A DNA stretch of 38,630 nt from Bacteroidales bacterium (GCA_003520925.1 DOTV01000033.1:1-38630), one strand, 5' to 3'. Counted from the stretch's first letter, positions 17,049 through 26,745 are shown. The notes: generated from the letters alone by a model not told the origin. Program-made: numbers and translations.

Positions 17049-17969
17049 ATGAAAAGGAATATTTACACTATCGGAGAAACCTTATTTGATATAATATTCA
17101 AGAACGGCCAGCCACAGGCAGGCAAGGCAGGAGGAGCAATGCTCAACAGCTCTGTGTCGCTTGGAAGAATTGGCCTGCCGGTTCATCTGTTAAGCGAATA
17201 TGGCGATGATGATATAGGCAGGATTATTGATGATTTCCTGAAGTCGAACGGAGTTTCCACCTTGTTTGCTGATCATTTTAAGGATGGTAATACTGCACTT
17301 GCCATTGCAACCCTTAACGAAAAGAACGACGCCAGTTATACATTTTACAAGAATTACCCTTCCAGAAGACTTGAAATAGATTTTCCGGTAATAGTGAAAG
17401 ATGATATCATTCTTTGCGGGTCGATATTTGCAATAACAAGAGAAATAAGGCAAAAATTCGTCAGTTTTGTAACAGGGGCATCTGAAAACGGAGCTGTTGT
17501 GCTTTATGATCCGAATTTCAGAAAGGCACATGCTTCTGAACTGGATGAACTCAGACCAATGATTGTTGAAAACATTCAGATGGCAAGTATTATAAGGGGT
17601 TCGGATGAGGATTTTCAGAATATTTTCGGAGCTTCTACTCCGGAGAAAGCCTGGGATATAATAAAGAAGTACTGTAATTGCATGGTTTACACAGCCAGCT
17701 CTGAAGGGGTCTATGTCAGGACCACAAATTTTGAAGGAAAGTTTACAGTCAGGAAGATAAAACCGGTCAGCACTATTGGTGCCGGAGATAACTTTAATGC
17801 CGGTATGATTGCCGCAATTTATAGGAACGGGATTTCAAGAGACCAGCTGGCAGTCATGGGAGAAGACTTGTGGTCAAAGGTAATTTCATCCGGAGTTGAT
17901 TTTGCATCGGATGTCTGTATGAGCTATGAGAATTATATTTCTGATGAGTTTGCAATAAAGCTGAAATAA
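17049..17969 (+). CDS. PfkB-family carbohydrate kinase (fructokinase-like)
   Basis: The 306-residue product has the fructokinase-type opening YTIGETLFDIIFKNGQPQAG. The substrate loop KAGGAMLNSSVSLGRIGLPV replaces the usual GGAPANVA form. YDPNFRKAH is in the middle, and the catalytic motif STIGAGDNFNAGMIAAI carries the base Asp. It should phosphorylate a sugar or ketose with ATP in the cytoplasm. It stands alone on the plus strand between the polyol dehydrogenase and the SorE-like gene, with the 8-bp tandem repeat before it and a phased repeat after it. Function within the adjacent polyol/ketose cluster is likely, but the substrate is unknown. Confidence 0.8.
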   Translation: MKRNIYTIGETLFDIIFKNGQPQAGKAGGAMLNSSVSLGRIGLPVHLLSEYGDDDIGRIIDDFLKSNGVSTLFADHFKDGNTALAIATLNEKNDASYTFYKNYPSRRLEIDFPVIVKDDIILCGSIFAITREIRQKFVSFVTGASENGAVVLYDPNFRKAHASELDELRPMIVENIQMASIIRGSDEDFQNIFGASTPEKAWDIIKKYCNCMVYTASSEGVYVRTTNFEGKFTVRKIKPVSTIGAGDNFNAGMIAAIYRNGISRDQLAVMGEDLWSKVISSGVDFASDVCMSYENYISDEFAIKLK

Positions 17970-17983
17970 GAGCAGGGATTTTT

Positions 17984-18075
17984 CTCTGTGCCACTCTGTG
18001 ACTTCTCAGTGGCTCTCTGTGTAATCCTTTTTTTTTACACAGAGTTCCACAGAGGTTTCACTGAGTTCCACAAAG
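17984..18075. repeat. Phased CTCTGTG / CACAGAG inverted repeat element
   Basis: Four CTCTGTG-type words at 17984, 17994, 18005 and 18015 are spaced 10, 11 and 10 bp. Four mirror words (CACAGAG, CACAGAG, CACTGAG, CACAAAG) at 18038, 18048, 18059 and 18069 are also spaced 10, 11 and 10 bp. A T-rich centre separates the halves, so a hairpin can form in either direction. The element fills the convergent gap between the kinase and the SorE-like gene and is built like the one at 15694-15792. Confidence 0.75.
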
Positions 18076-18082
18076 TGTGGTA

Positions 18083-19348
18083 CTAAATCGGTTTTGCGTT
18101 TGTCAGCAGGTATTTCTCCGCCTCAAGATTCCAGATATAATCGTTTTTAGAGACTATTTCATTCAAGCCTTTATAAAATTGATCATTCTTTCCTTTCTCC
18201 TCAAGGTTGTAAAGGGAAACCAACGGCATTGATATATTAGTGTAAATAAGCTTTTTCCCACCAGGAATTTGCGGAAGGTTTAAAGTAGTTTCAACTACTG
18301 CATCCAGTCCTCCGATATGTGTTATCATAACTGCCGGATTGATCTTCCCTTCGCTCATCATTTTAAGAGATTCCCTCATATCATCGGTGTTCCCTCCCGA
18401 TGTACCTACAATATGGGTGAATGCATAATGGACATTATAAAAATTAAACTCTGCTTTGAACTGTGGATTTGTCGGACCCGCAAAGAAATTCAGGCATCCG
18501 TCAAATCCAAGAATGGCATCACCCTGTTCGACAACCTGTTTTATGGGAGCAAAAATAAAAACATCATCAAAGCCTTTCCCTCCAGTGAGTTGCCGCATTT
18601 CTTCCACAGGGTTGCTGATTTTGGAGGTATTTAAATAAACAATTCTGATTTTTTCTTCTTTAAAGCTCTTTTCAGGTGGAAACAGACAGGCCGCTCTTGC
18701 AAGTCTGGTGTCGTCGATGTCGGTTACAACAACCAACCCTGGTTTCCTTGCCTGGTGAAGTGCATAATCGATTGCACCAAGTCCCATTGGTCCGACACCT
18801 GCAAGAATTGCCATATTGCCGCCTTCTTTTATACCCATATTATGTATGTAGGAACCCGGTGGAACATGGTAGCTTGCATTAAAGGCTCCAACAATGCACG
18901 ACATCGGTTCAGAGAGTGAGGCTGGATAAAATGCTTCACCTTCGTACTGAAGAAGTGAGTCAGCTTCCATTACAATGTCCGGAATAATAACATGTGTAGC
19001 ATCACCGCCGATAAACCTGTAAGAATAGCCCGGGGCATCAAGTGTACCCATGTGATTCATAGCCGGCTGAATTGAAAACTTCTGACCCGCTGAGAATTTG
19101 TGCTGCCATTTTTTCCCAACCTCAAGGATCACACCGGCAAACTCATGTCCGATAATTGTCGGATTCACATTGATGTTATCCGGAACGCGTTTATGCTCAG
19201 CTCCCTGTAATGCTGCCTTGTGCGACGACATGCAGATGCTGTCGGATACCACCCGGGCGAGGATTTCATCCTCCTCTATTTCCGGAAGTTCAAATTCCTC
19301 CAGACGAAGGTCCTTTTTACCGTAAATCCGGACTGCTTTTGTTTTCAT
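18083..19348 (-). CDS. Zinc-type dehydrogenase, L-sorbose-1-phosphate reductase (SorE)-like
   Basis: From ATG 19348 the protein is 421 residues. An ORF extension to 19378 would place its first ten residues inside an intergenic repeat, so I reject it. It opens MKTKAVRIYGKKDLRLEEFELP. Catalytic-domain residues are seen in DSICMSSHK and IIGHEFAGVI, and a nucleotide-binding segment in MAILAGVGPMGLGAIDYAL. The four-cysteine structural zinc lobe of ordinary sorbitol dehydrogenases is absent, and the protein is about 70 residues longer. Both traits fit the SorE group, which interconverts L-sorbose 1-phosphate and D-glucitol 6-phosphate. It lies 87 bp downstream of the aldolase-SDR fusion, separated from it by a repeat. 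The exact phosphorylated substrate is inferred from similarity. Confidence 0.72.
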   Translation of the reverse strand: MKTKAVRIYGKKDLRLEEFELPEIEEDEILARVVSDSICMSSHKAALQGAEHKRVPDNINVNPTIIGHEFAGVILEVGKKWQHKFSAGQKFSIQPAMNHMGTLDAPGYSYRFIGGDATHVIIPDIVMEADSLLQYEGEAFYPASLSEPMSCIVGAFNASYHVPPGSYIHNMGIKEGGNMAILAGVGPMGLGAIDYALHQARKPGLVVVTDIDDTRLARAACLFPPEKSFKEEKIRIVYLNTSKISNPVEEMRQLTGGKGFDDVFIFAPIKQVVEQGDAILGFDGCLNFFAGPTNPQFKAEFNFYNVHYAFTHIVGTSGGNTDDMRESLKMMSEGKINPAVMITHIGGLDAVVETTLNLPQIPGGKKLIYTNISMPLVSLYNLEEKGKNDQFYKGLNEIVSKNDYIWNLEAEKYLLTNAKPI

Positions 19349-19360
19349 AACCTTTATTTT

Positions 19361-19432
19361 TACCCCTAAATCCCCCATGGGGGACTTAAAACACTCCAGC
19401 AGATAAAGCCCCCTTTGGGGGGTTGGGGGGTA
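19361..19432. repeat. Palindromic C/G-run intergenic element
   Basis: This 72-bp element fills the gap between the SorE-like and aldolase-SDR genes. It has 6-bp terminal inverted repeats (TACCCC at 19361, GGGGTA ending 19432). Inside are a perfect palindrome TCCCCCATGGGGGA (19371-19384) and a second hairpin of CCCCC, TTT, GGGGG (19409-19421). The words CTAAATCCCC, GGGGACTT and CCCCTTTrGGGGGG recur in the element at 30381-30463, so the two belong to one family. Confidence 0.7.
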
Positions 19433-19435
19433 GAA

Positions 19436-21409
19436 TTACCCCAGCATCACCTGCCCACCTGTCACAGGTACTGCCTGTCCTGTTTCATACTCCTGATCAA
19501 TAATATACAGCAGTGCTTTAATTACATCTTCTAGGCGACATCCGCGCTTCATCGGGACCTGTTCTTCATAGAATTTCTTTACATCCTCAATTGTTTTTGC
19601 CCCAGGTACTTTTCCCGTATTAAGGTACTGCACAAAAAGCCCGGTCTTGGGATCAGACCAGAGAGGGCCTTCATAGAAATTTCCGGGACAAATTGAGTTT
19701 ACCTTTATCCTGAAAGGCGCAAGCTCGAGGGCAAATGACTGTGTAAGACCTATCCCTCCGAATTTAGCCCCGGCATAGGCAAAGTTTTTGTTGCTGCCCC
19801 TTAGGCCTGATTTGGAATTTATCTGGATTATATCTGTAAAATATTCAGGTTTTTCATGATTCTGAATCTTCATTACTTCTGAGGCATATTTTGCACAATA
19901 GAAATAACCGCTGTAATTTATACCGGTAGTCCTGGCAAACATTTCCGGTTCTATCTCATCCAATCCACCGGCCTTTAAAATCCCTGCATTGCTTACGATT
20001 AAATCGAGTCCCCCGAATTCACCCACAGTTTTTTCAATCAGGTTTTTAACAGATTCAGGATCTGAGACATCAGTTCTGAAAAAAACAGCTTTGTTTTTGG
20101 AAACCTGCGACTGAAGTCCTTTAACAAATTTGATTCCGGTTTCTTCATTCAGATCTGCAACAACGACATTTGCATTTAGTCTGAACAGGGCTTCAGCAAT
20201 TCCTGCACCGAATCCCTGTGCACCGCCTGTAACAATTGCAATCCTGTTCTCCATTCGGTTCCACTGGCCGGTGCTTTGGGCAACCTTTCGTCTGTAGTTT
20301 TCAACCTCCCACTTATCAATGAATGCCGACTGATCGGGTGTAAGTGTTTTTGTACCGCCGCATAGTGATGAGTAATAGCTCACCTTGATAAGATCCTCGT
20401 AGACATCCAGTATTGCCTCAGCTGAAGCCACAGATCTACTCAGTGCAATTACCCCTGCATTTTTTATTATGATAACTGCAGGCAGATAACCGTATTCATT
20501 CTGAAAACGGGGCAATAGCGACTTTATTGATTCCAGTATTTTTTCAGCTGAAGAAGATTGCTCAATGTACAGGTACCTGGTTTTGCAATAGACAATTATA
20601 TCGGGAGTCAGTGGCAGGGATATCTTATGAAATTCCTGCTGGTTCTGATAGTATTTAGCTATCAAGGTGTTATGCCGGCATCTGATTACCTTTACACTGT
20701 CACTTGAAAGTAGCATACGCAGGGCCGGCAGAACTTTATTAAGAACCGGGTTGTAAGGAAGATCCCCAACGTCAGTAAGGCGGATTAAATGAGTATCAAT
20801 TTTTGAAATTATATCTTCATAGATATTCCTGATCTCTTCAATTGAATCAGCACTGACAAATGATCCATGATTTTCAAGGAAAATTATTTGAGGATCAGAT
20901 AAATTCTGATCTCTGTACCTTGTGATTTCAGATTCGAGCATTTTAAAAAGGGTATAGCCCGGATCAGTATATGGCACGAAAAGGGCTTTTTCGCCGAAGA
21001 GTTTAACAATCAGGTTTTTTGCATTTCTGCTGCACAATACTCCGTTTATAAGTGTCGGATGAAGGTGGACGACAAATCTGTATTTTATAAGTTCATGCAG
21101 GGAGGTCTCTACTGATGGTCTTTTGCTGTGACTGTGATCAGTCATGCAGTTGAACAGGTCATTCTTGACTTCTTCTTCCCTTTGAACCGGATCATCTGAA
21201 AATTTTTTCAGGGAAATATTACGCAGCTTTTCCCTGCTGAGTTCAACAAGTCCATTCTCATCAAGATAAGCCAGTGGCTGACCGCTGGATTTAATCCAGA
21301 TTGTATTTTCATCCTTGTAAGATGTATTCCCGCCACCTGCGATAACGTACTCTTTATTTTGCCCGTAAAATCTGGATATTTCAATCAGCTGGGCGATTTC
21401 CGGTTTCAT
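19436..21409 (-). CDS. Bifunctional class II aldolase / short-chain dehydrogenase (SrlD-like C-domain)
   Basis: The 657-residue protein fuses two enzymes. Residues 1 to about 260 are a zinc class II aldolase with intact phosphate and zinc motifs: GGGNTS (25-30), KSSG (40-43), Glu102, His115 and His117 (HLHP), and His181 (ENHG). Residues about 387-657 are an SDR with TGGAQGFG (394-401), NAG (474-476), and catalytic Tyr545 and Lys549. The SDR part resembles sorbitol-6-phosphate 2-dehydrogenase SrlD (IQINSKSG, AKFGGIGLTQS, VPMKRGC, VTGGQVM). Fusions of this layout are known as rhamnulose-phosphate aldolase/lactaldehyde dehydrogenase, but that name may not fit here. It would split a ketose phosphate and oxidise or reduce a related sugar. 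It sits 4 bp after the PHP gene. Confidence 0.85.
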   Translation of the reverse strand: MKPEIAQLIEISRFYGQNKEYVIAGGGNTSYKDENTIWIKSSGQPLAYLDENGLVELSREKLRNISLKKFSDDPVQREEEVKNDLFNCMTDHSHSKRPSVETSLHELIKYRFVVHLHPTLINGVLCSRNAKNLIVKLFGEKALFVPYTDPGYTLFKMLESEITRYRDQNLSDPQIIFLENHGSFVSADSIEEIRNIYEDIISKIDTHLIRLTDVGDLPYNPVLNKVLPALRMLLSSDSVKVIRCRHNTLIAKYYQNQQEFHKISLPLTPDIIVYCKTRYLYIEQSSSAEKILESIKSLLPRFQNEYGYLPAVIIIKNAGVIALSRSVASAEAILDVYEDLIKVSYYSSLCGGTKTLTPDQSAFIDKWEVENYRRKVAQSTGQWNRMENRIAIVTGGAQGFGAGIAEALFRLNANVVVADLNEETGIKFVKGLQSQVSKNKAVFFRTDVSDPESVKNLIEKTVGEFGGLDLIVSNAGILKAGGLDEIEPEMFARTTGINYSGYFYCAKYASEVMKIQNHEKPEYFTDIIQINSKSGLRGSNKNFAYAGAKFGGIGLTQSFALELAPFRIKVNSICPGNFYEGPLWSDPKTGLFVQYLNTGKVPGAKTIEDVKKFYEEQVPMKRGCRLEDVIKALLYIIDQEYETGQAVPVTGGQVMLG

Positions 21410-21413
21410 ATAT

Positions 21414-22652
21414 TTATTTTTTAATCAGAAAGAATTCTATTACCATCCTGCCAAGAAGTGCAAGCTCATTTTTCTGATCTAAGCTCGGCCTGGAATCTGC
21501 CAGTACATAACCCTGCATCCCCTTTGCCCTGAGATATTGATGGGCTGCAATAACACATACGCCTTCCCATGCTATCCGCTTCATTTCATCATCAAGTTCT
21601 TCCGACCCTCTCGCAGTAACTTTTAATGGTATCAATTCAGGTGTATTATGTTCGGTACCGAAAGTGATAAGAAAATTCCTTTCATGGAACCAGGTTACAA
21701 AGTCCCTGAGGACAGACAGGCTGTTACGTCCAGGGATAAGTTCCACACATCCTATCTTGTGATAAGAAAGAGCTTCTGCAAGCTTTTCTTTATCTCTCTC
21801 AAACTCAGTTGTATTTCCTGAGTTATCATCAAGCAGGACAGGGTAGCACGGAATGCCACCGGCCTTAATTATTATTTTTATAATCCTGTCAAGTTCAAGG
21901 AAAGAATCTTCGTTCTCTTCAACAAATGCTGCTCCTCCGCTTTTCAGCAGATTTGATCTTATCTCGTTTTCCAGCTGAGAAGTATTTCCGTTTTCAGCTT
22001 TTGATTTTCTTCCTCCATAGATTTTTTCAAGGAAATCTATTTGATCGTTCCCTTCGGGATAAGCCTCGGTAGCGGCTGACCTGACCGCTTTGGCCAGATG
22101 ACGTTCCCGGACCAGTTCCATGGCATACCTTGCCTTTATATTTTCATATGAAAGAATTATTGAAGGATTAACCGGTTCAATTATCCTGTTAAGTTTTGAG
22201 ATCATTGCTTTCATCTGATTCTGGCTTTCTCTTATGACTGACTTAAGTCTCAGGTTTTGAAAGAAACCAGGGTTAAAAGGATAATCCAGACCTTTTCCGC
22301 AGAAATATATTCTTCCGGGATTATTTGGATCGTTGATCCTTATCCCTTTTTTCTGCTCCTCCTTCAGAAGTCCTATAAATTCAATATTGAAAAGGGGAAA
22401 TATCCGGTTTTTGACACAACCATTGCTAAAATCTTTATACCCGTCAGTCACAAAAAAATCATTGATTCCCAGCGCGGCAATCTCTTCATCTTTGGCCATT
22501 CTGAAAATAGTTGCCATATCAGGGAACGCGCTGAAGGAATATGGAGTATGAATATGGGCATTTGCCTCCCTGAATAATGGGAGATTGTTTTTGTTAAATT
22601 GTTTAGTCAGTTCCGAAAGTGAGGGAAAGTCATCCAGGAAAATCTTATCCAC
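21414..22652 (-). CDS. PHP-domain protein (putative metal-dependent phosphoesterase)
   Basis: The 412-residue product carries PHP-domain metal motifs. EANAHIHTPYSFSAF has His33 and His35 (HxH). DEEIAALGINDFFVTDG follows, and FGTEHNTPE occurs near the C-terminal third. PHP domains hydrolyse phosphoesters using two or three metal ions. A central region of about 150 residues (roughly 80-240) is not typical of short PHP phosphatases. The start is GTG at 22652: a stop codon lies two codons upstream and the next internal Met is beyond the HxH motif, so GTG is forced. It is in the aldolase/E1/E2 cluster between the aldolase-SDR and the second aldolase, where it may clear or open a phosphorylated intermediate. 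No substrate is evident. Confidence 0.72.
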   Translation of the reverse strand: MDKIFLDDFPSLSELTKQFNKNNLPLFREANAHIHTPYSFSAFPDMATIFRMAKDEEIAALGINDFFVTDGYKDFSNGCVKNRIFPLFNIEFIGLLKEEQKKGIRINDPNNPGRIYFCGKGLDYPFNPGFFQNLRLKSVIRESQNQMKAMISKLNRIIEPVNPSIILSYENIKARYAMELVRERHLAKAVRSAATEAYPEGNDQIDFLEKIYGGRKSKAENGNTSQLENEIRSNLLKSGGAAFVEENEDSFLELDRIIKIIIKAGGIPCYPVLLDDNSGNTTEFERDKEKLAEALSYHKIGCVELIPGRNSLSVLRDFVTWFHERNFLITFGTEHNTPELIPLKVTARGSEELDDEMKRIAWEGVCVIAAHQYLRAKGMQGYVLADSRPSLDQKNELALLGRMVIEFFLIKK

Positions 22653-22732
22653 TTTTTAATGTATTAGGGTCAACGGTTATAAATATTAATTTCATTCAGC
22701 AGAAGGACTGGATTGATATTTGGTTATCAGGA

Positions 22733-23371
22733 TTATCTGAATAACTTTTCAATCTCCCTGATTTTCTCCTTGCTCAGAGGTTTTTTCTTCCCGGTCATCT
22801 TTACTATCATTGTCATCTTCGCTGCATTCTCAATAACTTCAAGTTTGTCAAAGGCCTGGAGGATTGATGATCCTGTGGTAAGAATTCCATGATTCTCAAG
22901 CAGAAGAATATCAGATTTCATAATACACTCTGATGCCACTGAGGCCAGCTCCTTTGTACCCATTAAAGCATAAGGCACAAAGCATGGATCTCCGCATATT
23001 GCCCTGGCTTCAGCTGTAAGGTCGGTATTGATTGTGCACTTCATGGCTGTAAATGCCGATGCAAAAAGCGGATGAGCATGCACTATGGCCGTAATCTCCT
23101 TCTTTTTACGGTATATTGAAAGATGCATTTCATTTTCTATGGAAGGCTTCAGCTCAGGAGTCAGGTTTTCACCGGTCAGTGTCATAATTCCAACTTCCCT
23201 CCACCTCATCCTTCCCTTATCAGTAGCTGAGGGGGTTATCACTATGATATCGCCTGAGATCTTAAGACTTATATTCCCGCCTGAGGTTGTTGTAAGGCCC
23301 TGCCTGTAGAGACGCCGCATAAACATTGCGACTTCCTTGCGTTCTTTTTTATAATTCTCCTGAGTTTTCAT
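22733..23371 (-). CDS. Class II aldolase/adducin family protein (fuculose-phosphate aldolase-like)
   Basis: The 212-residue product has the full length and motifs of FucA-type zinc aldolases: TSGGNIS (29-35), TPSATDK (47-52 region), Glu79 and Glu81 in SIENEMH, His98 and His100 in HAHP, and LLENHG near 158. Such enzymes split ketose 1-phosphates to DHAP and an aldehyde, or act as epimerases (AraD) or decarboxylases in some branches. It is the second class II aldolase in the cluster, 9 bp downstream of the HAD phosphatase gene. Two aldolases in one operon suggest successive or alternative C-C cleavages. The substrate is not resolvable by eye. Confidence 0.85.
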   Translation of the reverse strand: MKTQENYKKERKEVAMFMRRLYRQGLTTTSGGNISLKISGDIIVITPSATDKGRMRWREVGIMTLTGENLTPELKPSIENEMHLSIYRKKKEITAIVHAHPLFASAFTAMKCTINTDLTAEARAICGDPCFVPYALMGTKELASVASECIMKSDILLLENHGILTTGSSILQAFDKLEVIENAAKMTMIVKMTGKKKPLSKEKIREIEKLFR

Positions 23372-23380
23372 TTAAAATAC

Positions 23381-24166
23381 TTACTGAACCAGATCAATTA
23401 TCCCGTTCAGGACATACTGAGGGCGATATGGAAAATTATCAATCTCAGCCCTGCTGGTTATACCGCTTAAAACAAGTACAGTATCTATTTCTGATTCCAG
23501 ACCACATCTTACATCAGTATCCATACGATCACCAATTACAATAGCCTCTTCTCTCTTTACACCCAGCTTTTTAAGGGCAATCCTCATCATAAGGGGGTTT
23601 GGTTTGCCGACATAATATGCTTTTTTACCGGAAGCAATTTCAATAGGAGCTATCAAAGCCTTGACTGATGGAGATATTCCTGTTTCGACAGGACCGCTGA
23701 TGTCAGGATTTGTTCCTATGAGACGTGCCCCCTTTAAAACAAGGTTTACCGCCATCTCTATCTTTTCGAAACTGTAACTGTTTGTATCGCCGACAATTAC
23801 ATAATCGGGATTAACATTATTTATTGTATAACCGATGCTGTACAGAGCGTGAATAAGTCCGGCATCGCCTATGATATAAGCACTTCCATTAGGTTTCTGG
23901 CTTGCAAGAAATCCTGCTGTGGCAAGTGCACTTGTATAAAAATGCTCTTCTCCCACATTAATCCCAAGTCTTTGAAGCTTCTCCTGCAGTTCTTTCTGGG
24001 TTCTCTGGCTGGAGTTTGTAAGGAAGAGGTAACATTTACCTGTATCTTCAAGCCATTTCAGAAAAGTGGTGACACCCGGCAGCAAAATATTGCCATGATA
24101 GATCACCCCGTCCATATCGATAATAAAGCCTTTTTTTTCTTTTATATTCTCAACTGCATTTTTCAT
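23381..24166 (-). CDS. HAD-IIA family phosphatase (NagD-like)
   Basis: The 261-residue product shows the HAD motif I DMDGVIYHG (nucleophile Asp18), motif II LTNSSQRT, a C2 cap with CTTGxP-like content (IVGDTNSYSF), and motif IV GDRMDTDVRCG with YVGKPNPLMM before it. HAD-IIA proteins (NagD, PGP, AraL types) dephosphorylate small phosphosugars and nucleotides in the cytoplasm. It lies 9 bp before the aldolase gene and 36 bp after E1, so it is co-transcribed. Its role may be to remove phosphate from a dead-end or final intermediate of the pathway. Confidence 0.85.
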   Translation of the reverse strand: MKNAVENIKEKKGFIIDMDGVIYHGNILLPGVTTFLKWLEDTGKCYLFLTNSSQRTQKELQEKLQRLGINVGEEHFYTSALATAGFLASQKPNGSAYIIGDAGLIHALYSIGYTINNVNPDYVIVGDTNSYSFEKIEMAVNLVLKGARLIGTNPDISGPVETGISPSVKALIAPIEIASGKKAYYVGKPNPLMMRIALKKLGVKREEAIVIGDRMDTDVRCGLESEIDTVLVLSGITSRAEIDNFPYRPQYVLNGIIDLVQ

Positions 24167-24202
24167 TTTGAGTAAATTGTAATGTAAAGATATTAAAAGG
24201 AT

Positions 24203-26671
24203 CTAAACACCCTCTTTGTTTAATTTTAATGATTTGGCTGACGTAAAATCTGATTTGCAGACATGCCCTTTCAGAGGCATAATCTTTTCATGTACTGCGT
24301 CTAATATCCATTCAGGCTGAGGGAAGAAGGCATTCTCCATTTCATGTGCGGGAATGATCCAGTTCCTGGAACCCACAACAACCGGAGGAGCATCGAGGTA
24401 ATCAAATGCGATTTCAGTTATTGTCTGTGCCATCTCCTTTAGGAATGATCCCCTCGCCGATGCATCGCTGGCAAGAACTATTTTTCCTGTTTTTTTCACA
24501 GATTCTATCACAGGCATGTAATTAAATGGTACCAGGGAGCGTGCATCTATTATTTCAGCTCTTATTCCATAATCTCTCACAAGAATATCTGCTGACTTAA
24601 TAGCATTGTATAAAGTTGCCCCAATGGTAAGGATTGTCAGGTCTTCACCTGATCTCTTTATATCGGGCTCGCCGAGAGGTATTTCGTAGTAACCTTCAGG
24701 AACACCTGAATTTTGAAACATCTCACCTGTGTCGTAGAGTCTCTGGCTTTCAAAGAATATCACAGGGTCGGTTCCCTGTAACGCACTGTTCATTAGTCCT
24801 TTGGCATCGTAAGGGGTAGCAGGGAAGACAACCTTTAATCCGGGTATATGTGCAACAAGTGATGACCAGTCCTGGGAATGCTGTGCACCATATTTTGAAC
24901 CTACGGAAACTCTTATAACCACAGGCATCTTAATAATATTTCCGCTCATCGCCTGCCATTTTGGAAGCTGATTGAAGACCTCATCGCCTGAGCGTCCGAG
25001 GAAATCGCAGTACATGATCTCCGCAATTACTCTTCCACCGCACATCCCGTAACCAATTGCTGTTCCGACAATAGCTCCTTCAGAAATAGGAGAATTGAAA
25101 AGACGATGATAGGGGAGGGCTTCAGTCAGACCACGGTACACTGCAAAAGCACCGCCCCAGTCGCGGTTTTCTTCACCCCATGCTGCAAGTGTCGGATCTT
25201 TGTAGAATCGGTCAATTATTGCTTCGAAGATCCCATCCCTGAGCTGGAAAAGCCTGGCTTTGGAAACCGGTTTCCCTTCCTTGTCCTTAAAGAACCTCTC
25301 CTTGTTTTTAAATGACATTACTCTCGGTACATCCTCTAATGGAATAAGAACTTCGGGATCCCTTTCTTCCATTTTGTCAGCTGACTGGTTTGAAAACATC
25401 ATTGTTCCGATTACATCAGGATCTTTCTGAAGATCAAGCCTTGGCGATATTTCATCACTGACAGCAAGTTTCAGAATATGTGTCAGAAGTTCTCCTGCTT
25501 CATCCCTTATTTCATCAAGCTGCTCCTGTTTTGCAATTCCCGATGCTGTAAGCGTGTTCCCGTAAGCAATTATAGAATCTTCTTTCTGCCATGCTTCAAC
25601 CTCCTCTTTTGACCTGTATGATGACGCGTCAGAAGGCGAATGCCCGCTTATCCTGTAAGTAAGAGTATCAAGCAGAACAGGTCCGTTTTTTTCATTCAGG
25701 ATCTCTTTCTTCCTTCTGAAAGCATCAATTACAGCAAGCGGATTGTAGCCGTCGACTCTTTCAGCATGCATCATTTCGGGATTTACGCCGGCACCTATCC
25801 TGGCAAGAATACCATAGCCCATTGTTTCACCCATTGTCTGACCACCCATTCCATAAAGGTTGTTCATGAAGTTGAAGATAAGGGGCAATCCTCCTTTATA
25901 TTCCCCATCCCATAGAGTGTTGTACTGATCCATTGTTGCAAACGAAATGCCTTCCCATACTGGTCCGCATCCCATTGAGGCATCACCTATATTGCACACA
26001 ACTATCCCGGGTTTTCTGTTGATCTTTTTATAGAGTGCCGCACCTACAGAAATATCACCCGAGCCTCCAACAATTGCATTGTTGGGGTATATCCCAAATG
26101 GTGTGAAGAATGCATGCATTGAACCGCCGAGTCCCTTGTTGAATCCGTTTTCCCTGGCAAATATCTCGGCAAGAGCTCCATATAACAGGAAGTGCTTTGC
26201 AAGTTCCTTCATAGGACCGGCAAATCCTTTCTCGACAACCTTAAGGGCAGAACCCCCAAAGTAATTTTTCATGATAGAATAAAGAACATCTTCATCGAGT
26301 TTATTGATTGCAGACAATCCTTTTGCAAGTATTTCACCATGACTCCTGTGCGATCCGAAAATGAAATCATCAATATCAAGATTGTAAGCCATCCCTACTG
26401 CTGAAGCCTCCTGACCGATTGAAAGATGCGCAGGACCAGGATGATTGTAGGGAATACCCTTGTACTCATTTTTTGTTTTTATCAGGTTGAGCATTGTCTC
26501 AAACTCCCTGATAATTACCATATCGTGATAAATTCTTACAAAATCGTCAGTGCTGAAGCTGTCCTTTTCTTCGTCAATGGATTTGTTATACTGGTTTACC
26601 GGGATCTTCCCGAACTCTAGGAACTGTGGTTTTCGAACCTCCTTTGGATCAATGTTCTGACTTTTAGGCAT
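24203..26671 (-). CDS. Fused alpha/beta ThDP-dependent dehydrogenase E1 (2-oxo-acid/acetoin type)
   Basis: The 822-residue protein joins both E1 subunits. The alpha part is about residues 40-440 and the beta part about 475-800. Alpha motifs are [13 protein letters not shown] (106-118), LGGSMHAFF, ThDP-binding GDAS (229-232) with Asn270-Asn271, and the phosphorylation-loop-like [12 protein letters not shown]. Beta motifs include [20 protein letters not shown] and [15 protein letters not shown]. About 50 extra residues (roughly 120-172) are inserted between AKGLS and GFNKGLGGS compared with ordinary E1 alpha. It would decarboxylate or cleave a 2-oxo acid or alpha-hydroxyketone and pass the acyl group to E2. 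No E3 is adjacent. Being in an aldolase/kinase-type sugar cluster is unusual for E1. Confidence 0.85.
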   Translation of the reverse strand: MPKSQNIDPKEVRKPQFLEFGKIPVNQYNKSIDEEKDSFSTDDFVRIYHDMVIIREFETMLNLIKTKNEYKGIPYNHPGPAHLSIGQEASAVGMAYNLDIDDFIFGSHRSHGEILAKGLSAINKLDEDVLYSIMKNYFGGSALKVVEKGFAGPMKELAKHFLLYGALAEIFARENGFNKGLGGSMHAFFTPFGIYPNNAIVGGSGDISVGAALYKKINRKPGIVVCNIGDASMGCGPVWEGISFATMDQYNTLWDGEYKGGLPLIFNFMNNLYGMGGQTMGETMGYGILARIGAGVNPEMMHAERVDGYNPLAVIDAFRRKKEILNEKNGPVLLDTLTYRISGHSPSDASSYRSKEEVEAWQKEDSIIAYGNTLTASGIAKQEQLDEIRDEAGELLTHILKLAVSDEISPRLDLQKDPDVIGTMMFSNQSADKMEERDPEVLIPLEDVPRVMSFKNKERFFKDKEGKPVSKARLFQLRDGIFEAIIDRFYKDPTLAAWGEENRDWGGAFAVYRGLTEALPYHRLFNSPISEGAIVGTAIGYGMCGGRVIAEIMYCDFLGRSGDEVFNQLPKWQAMSGNIIKMPVVIRVSVGSKYGAQHSQDWSSLVAHIPGLKVVFPATPYDAKGLMNSALQGTDPVIFFESQRLYDTGEMFQNSGVPEGYYEIPLGEPDIKRSGEDLTILTIGATLYNAIKSADILVRDYGIRAEIIDARSLVPFNYMPVIESVKKTGKIVLASDASARGSFLKEMAQTITEIAFDYLDAPPVVVGSRNWIIPAHEMENAFFPQPEWILDAVHEKIMPLKGHVCKSDFTSAKSLKLNKEGV

Positions 26672-26745
26672 ATGTTGTTAGTTTATTATAGTTATTAACC
26701 CACCCCTTTCCTCTCACGGGAGGGGATCTTAATGCATGCATTGTC

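Noticed and set aside
19349..19378. Ten-residue N-terminal extension of the SorE-like gene
   Set aside because: The extra codons come from the C/G-run repeat; ATG 19348 begins a normal family N-terminus.
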